Shown: positions 5,950 through 8,562 of the stretch, piece after piece
Numbering within the stretch: position 1 is the stretch's first letter
Layout: the number at the start of each line of letters is the position of its first letter
Origin: Bizionia sp.
GTDB lineage: Bacteria > Bacteroidota > Bacteroidia > Flavobacteriales > Flavobacteriaceae
Length of the DNA stretch: 8,562 nt
NCBI GenBank assembly: GCA_018067115.1
Contig: JAGPVI010000120.1
Span: 1 to 8,562 of the forward strand
Direction of reading: 5' to 3'
Program-made: the position numbers and the translations under genes
The notes under the pieces: generated by a model
The model's database searches: none
What the model was told of the DNA's origin: nothing
What the model saw: the letters and a program-made list of their open reading frames with translations, nothing else

Positions 5950-8091
5950 TTACTCTTTTATAATGGCTAGCTTGTTAATTTTGTAAGACATTTTTAGGTC
6001 GTTAAGCACGTTTAATGCTTCTTCCACATAAACATCTTTACCCAAATTTTTGTGCCAACGTTCTCTTTTTTCCTTTAAAATAGTATCTGTAACAAACAAT
6101 TGTGTTTCGTATGGCAATGACAAAAATGTTAAGTTCGTTTCGTATTTAGAAATAGCATCAAATTCTTTCGCTACTTTTTCATTACTTTCCATCTCCTTTT
6201 TATAGTCTTCATAATTTAAAGAGAAATTGTTATTATCCATTTGTGTTTTAATCCACTTTGCATTTTGTTCGATAAGCTTTAACTGATTGTTATTGGCCAT
6301 CCTTTCTATACTATTAGAAATAGTAGAATCGTAATCGAAATAACTATTCCACTTCTCGTAGTTTACCGGACTTATTTTATCCCATGGTAACGGGTGGTCT
6401 TGATCGCGTTCTCCAATATCTACATAACTATAACGGTCTGGAATAACCACATCACTCCTAACGCCTTCTAACTGCGTAGAACCTCCATTTACACGGTAAA
6501 ATTTTTGACGTGTAATTTTGATAGCTCCCAGATCACCGTGAGAATTTTGTCTCACCATTCGGTTTAAATCTAATACATTTTGAACTGTCCCTTTCCCGTA
6601 GGTTTGCTTACTTCCAATAATAATAGCGCGTTTATAATCTTGCATAGCAGCTGCTAAAATCTCTGAAGCCGATGCAGATAATTCATTCACCATAATTACT
6701 AAAGGTCCATCCCAAACTATAGACTTATCGGTGTCTTCCAATACTTCTTTTGGGCCGTTAGTAGATTTTACCTGTACTATTGGTCCGTCTTTTATAAATA
6801 AACCAGCGATATCAACCACGGTTTTAAGCGAACCTCCTCCGTTATTTCTTAAGTCAAGAACAAGACCTTCAATATTTTCTTCTTTCAGCCTTTCTATTTC
6901 TTGTCTTACATCAGACGCCGCATTTCTTTCACTATAATCTTCAAAATCAATATAAAATTTTGGTAAGTTAATAATACCAAATTTCTTATCGTCTTTTATA
7001 ACTGTAGACGATTTCGCATATGTTTCTTCTAACTCTATTAAATCTCGTGTTAACTCTACATCTTTAAATGTACCATCAACTTTTTTCATTGTTAAAATTA
7101 CTTGAGATCCTTTTGGTCCTTTTATTAATTTTATAGCATCGTCAATACGCATCCCTACAATACTCACTGATTCCTTCTCTCCTTTTTGACGTACTTTTAC
7201 AATAAGGTCACCAACTTCAATCTCTTGACCTCTCCAAGCTGGCCCACCAGAAATAAGCTCGACAACCTTTATATAGTCCATTTTTTTCTGCAGTCTTGCC
7301 CCAATACCTTCTAATTTTCCAGACATCTGTTGGTCGAATCTATCTTTATCCTGTGGTGCAAAATAGGTGGTGTGCGGATCAAATTCTTCGACTATAGTAT
7401 TTATATACATAGAGAACCAATCTTTACGTTGCATATCGTCTATAAAATCTGTGTAATACGCATCTAAACTTTTAAGAGTTTCTTGGCGCGCTTCAACTTC
7501 AATCTCTTTAATAGTCTTTATTTCTTTTTTCTCCCCATGGGTAGAAACTATGGTGTCATTTTTCTGAGTCGTAATTAAATCGTCATAACCAGAGATGGTA
7601 CTAAACTTTAAAATTTGTCTCCAGCGCTCATTTAACTCCTTTTTATTCTTTACGTACTCGTGATTTTCATAATCGGTATTAAAAACCTCATTCGCGGTAA
7701 AATCGAAAGGTTTAGATAACACCTTTTTATAAACAGCTTTTGATTCTTCCATACGTTGAACCAAACGTTCGTTGGTTAAGTTGAAAAACGCGATATCATA
7801 ATTTTTAAGCTGATCATCGATTTCATTTTCAAATTTTGAAAACTCGTCAATATCAGACTGCAAAAAGAATCTTTTTAACGGGTCTATTCGTTTCAAGTAT
7901 GTTTTATAAACATCTTGAGAAAAATCGTCGTTTAATTCTTTAGGCTGAAAATGTAGCTGCTCTAACGCTAGCGTTACAATTTGAATTAACAATTTATCTT
8001 TATCTGGATCGTTATCAACTTTGGCTGTAAAGCTACAAGAGCCAAAAGCTAAAAGTAAAACGAGCATTAAAATATTATATCTACTTTTCAT
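5950..8091 (-). CDS. prc: Carboxy-terminal processing (tail-specific) protease Prc, S41 family lipoprotein
   Basis: Periplasmic serine protease that recognises C-terminal tails, 713 residues, close to E. coli Prc (682). The N-terminus is a lipoprotein-like signal: basic start, hydrophobic core and AFGSC with Cys19 as likely acylation site. The box is loose (Phe at -3) but acceptable for Bacteroidetes. An N-terminal helical domain spans about 30-215. A PDZ domain (about 255-345) contains GIGARL and GDLIVKV. The S41 core has LDLRNNGGG (412-420) and the catalytic dyad: Ser474 in SASASE and Lys500 in YGKGTVQ, with Gln504 in the place of E. coli Gln459. The C-terminal helical region (about 575-705) matches the tail of long Prc proteins. 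It is the first gene of a pair with the ABC permease and is divergent from surE. In E. coli Prc trims FtsI and degrades the hydrolase MepS; those substrates are not shown here. Confidence 0.95.
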   Translation of the reverse strand: MKSRYNILMLVLLLAFGSCSFTAKVDNDPDKDKLLIQIVTLALEQLHFQPKELNDDFSQDVYKTYLKRIDPLKRFFLQSDIDEFSKFENEIDDQLKNYDIAFFNLTNERLVQRMEESKAVYKKVLSKPFDFTANEVFNTDYENHEYVKNKKELNERWRQILKFSTISGYDDLITTQKNDTIVSTHGEKKEIKTIKEIEVEARQETLKSLDAYYTDFIDDMQRKDWFSMYINTIVEEFDPHTTYFAPQDKDRFDQQMSGKLEGIGARLQKKMDYIKVVELISGGPAWRGQEIEVGDLIVKVRQKGEKESVSIVGMRIDDAIKLIKGPKGSQVILTMKKVDGTFKDVELTRDLIELEETYAKSSTVIKDDKKFGIINLPKFYIDFEDYSERNAASDVRQEIERLKEENIEGLVLDLRNNGGGSLKTVVDIAGLFIKDGPIVQVKSTNGPKEVLEDTDKSIVWDGPLVIMVNELSASASEILAAAMQDYKRAIIIGSKQTYGKGTVQNVLDLNRMVRQNSHGDLGAIKITRQKFYRVNGGSTQLEGVRSDVVIPDRYSYVDIGERDQDHPLPWDKISPVNYEKWNSYFDYDSTISNSIERMANNNQLKLIEQNAKWIKTQMDNNNFSLNYEDYKKEMESNEKVAKEFDAISKYETNLTFLSLPYETQLFVTDTILKEKRERWHKNLGKDVYVEEALNVLNDLKMSYKINKLAIIKE

Positions 8092-8124
8092 AATTAGTAC
8101 ACTTTATTTTCCGTGTTTAAATAA

Positions 8125-8132
8125 CAAACTTA
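8125..8132 (-). promoter_or_regulatory. Putative -7 promoter element of prc-permease unit
   Basis: The minus strand reads TAAGTTTG, a full match to TAnnTTTG, 33 bp upstream of the prc ATG. The -33 region is only a T-rich GGTTTT tract about 16-20 bp upstream, so the match rests on the -7 box alone. Confidence 0.45.
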
Positions 8133-8207
8133 TTAGTCGTTTAGTATTAAAACCATTTTTTTATTACACAGTAAGGGAATGATTCCACTAAAGTAAAGAA
8201 AAAACTA

Positions 8208-8228
8208 TGCCAACAATTTCATTTGGCA
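8208..8228. repeat. Inverted repeat TGCCAA-N9-TTGGCA in prc-surE divergent region
   Basis: Perfect 6-bp arms at 8208-8213 and 8223-8228 surround a 9-base AT-rich spacer. It sits between the two divergent promoters, immediately upstream of the surE -33 element. The size and symmetry suit a dimeric regulator, but no known operator is recognised and chance is possible. Confidence 0.3.
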
Positions 8229-8235
8229 CTAATTT

Positions 8236-8265
8236 TTTGTTAAAGCCCACAAATTACTAATTTCG
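8236..8265 (+). promoter_or_regulatory. Putative surE promoter (TTTG-N18-TAATTTCG)
   Basis: TTTG at 8236-8239 and TAATTTCG at 8258-8265 are 18 bp apart. This fits the Bacteroidetes pattern TTTG-N17-23-TAnnTTTG with one mismatch in the -7 box. The predicted start is about 35 bases before the surE ATG. It is the only promoter in the window with both boxes recognisable. Confidence 0.5.
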
Positions 8266-8306
8266 CAGAGAAATTATGTATTTTAGCATATAAAAACTAC
8301 AGTATT

Positions 8307-8562
8307 ATGGCCCACAGACCGCTCATTTTAGTCACAAATGATGATGGCATTACCGCACCAGGCGTTATAGCCTTGGTAAATATTATGAAAACACTTGGAG
8401 ACGTTGTTGTTGTTGCTCCGGACAGTCCGCAGAGCGGAATGGGCCACGCCATTACATTAAACTCCACTTTACATATTGAAAAGATTAAAGTAAAATCTGA
8501 AGATTATGAAGCTTACAGTTGCTCTGGGACACCGGCCGACTGTGTAAAAATAGCGGTCAACG
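8307..8562 (+). CDS. surE: 5'/3'-nucleotidase SurE, 3' end outside window
   Basis: Metal-dependent survival-protein phosphatase that removes phosphate from nucleoside 5'- and 3'-monophosphates. The first 85 codons are present, about a third of the usual 250-260. The start holds the signature LVTNDDG with the metal-binding pair Asp12-Asp13. PDSPQSGMGH (39-... ) follows, with Ser43 in the place of the third metal ligand. CSGTPADCVK near the edge is also a family motif. The asparagine ligand lies beyond the window. The ATG at 8307 begins directly before the first beta strand and is the natural start. The gene is divergent from prc, with 215 bp between the two starts. It is cut by the window edge, not truncated. 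Confidence 0.96.
   Translation, partial: MAHRPLILVTNDDGITAPGVIALVNIMKTLGDVVVVAPDSPQSGMGHAITLNSTLHIEKIKVKSEDYEAYSCSGTPADCVKIAVN

Noticed and set aside
6731..6937. Plus-strand open frame of 68 codons opposite prc
   Set aside because: It is antisense to the S41 catalytic core and Ser/Pro/Phe-rich from complement codon bias.
1..8562. Possible new defence, mobile or biosynthetic system
   Set aside because: Every long open frame belongs to a known housekeeping family in a conserved order; no transposase, integrase, toxin pair, repeat array or tRNA was seen.

Overview
The window looks like chromosomal housekeeping DNA from a member of the Bacteroidota, most likely Flavobacteriaceae. The evidence is AT-rich sequence, A-rich leaders without clear Shine-Dalgarno sequences, TAnnTTTG-type -7 promoter elements, a Bacteroidetes-type FtsL-like protein, and a conserved gene order. 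I see no mobile element, CRISPR array, tRNA, rRNA or sign of horizontal transfer. All assignments are read from the sequence by eye; no database search was run.

Layout. (1) Positions 1-3085, minus strand: the promoter-proximal end of a division and cell wall (dcw) cluster, reading mraZ, rsmH (mraW), an ftsL-like gene, then ftsI, which runs off the left edge before its KTG motif. mraZ uses a TTG start and ftsI a GTG start. mraZ and rsmH overlap, and ftsL and ftsI are nearly contiguous in one reading frame. (2) Positions 3086-3378: a divergent intergenic region. It carries three GTGGTA repeats at exact 10-bp spacing upstream of mraZ, which I interpret as the MraZ autoregulatory box, plus promoter-like -7 elements facing both ways. 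(3) Positions 3379-4840, plus strand: an alpha/beta hydrolase and the ribosome-assembly GTPase EngB (YihA/YsxC). (4) Positions 4854-8091, minus strand: a two-gene unit in which a lipoprotein-type tail-specific protease (Prc, S41 family) is followed 7 bp later by a single OppC/DppC-like ABC permease. (5) Positions 8092-8306: a second divergent promoter region. (6) Position 8307 to the end, plus strand: the start of surE, cut by the right edge.

How the genes fit together. RsmH methylates 16S rRNA and EngB assembles the 50S subunit. FtsL and FtsI belong to the septal wall machinery, and MraZ controls the cluster. Prc is an envelope protease whose E. coli relative trims the C-terminus of FtsI. 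The lone permease has no ATPase, partner permease or binding protein in view.

The most informative non-coding signal is the MraZ-type triple repeat. I found no convincing undescribed system.
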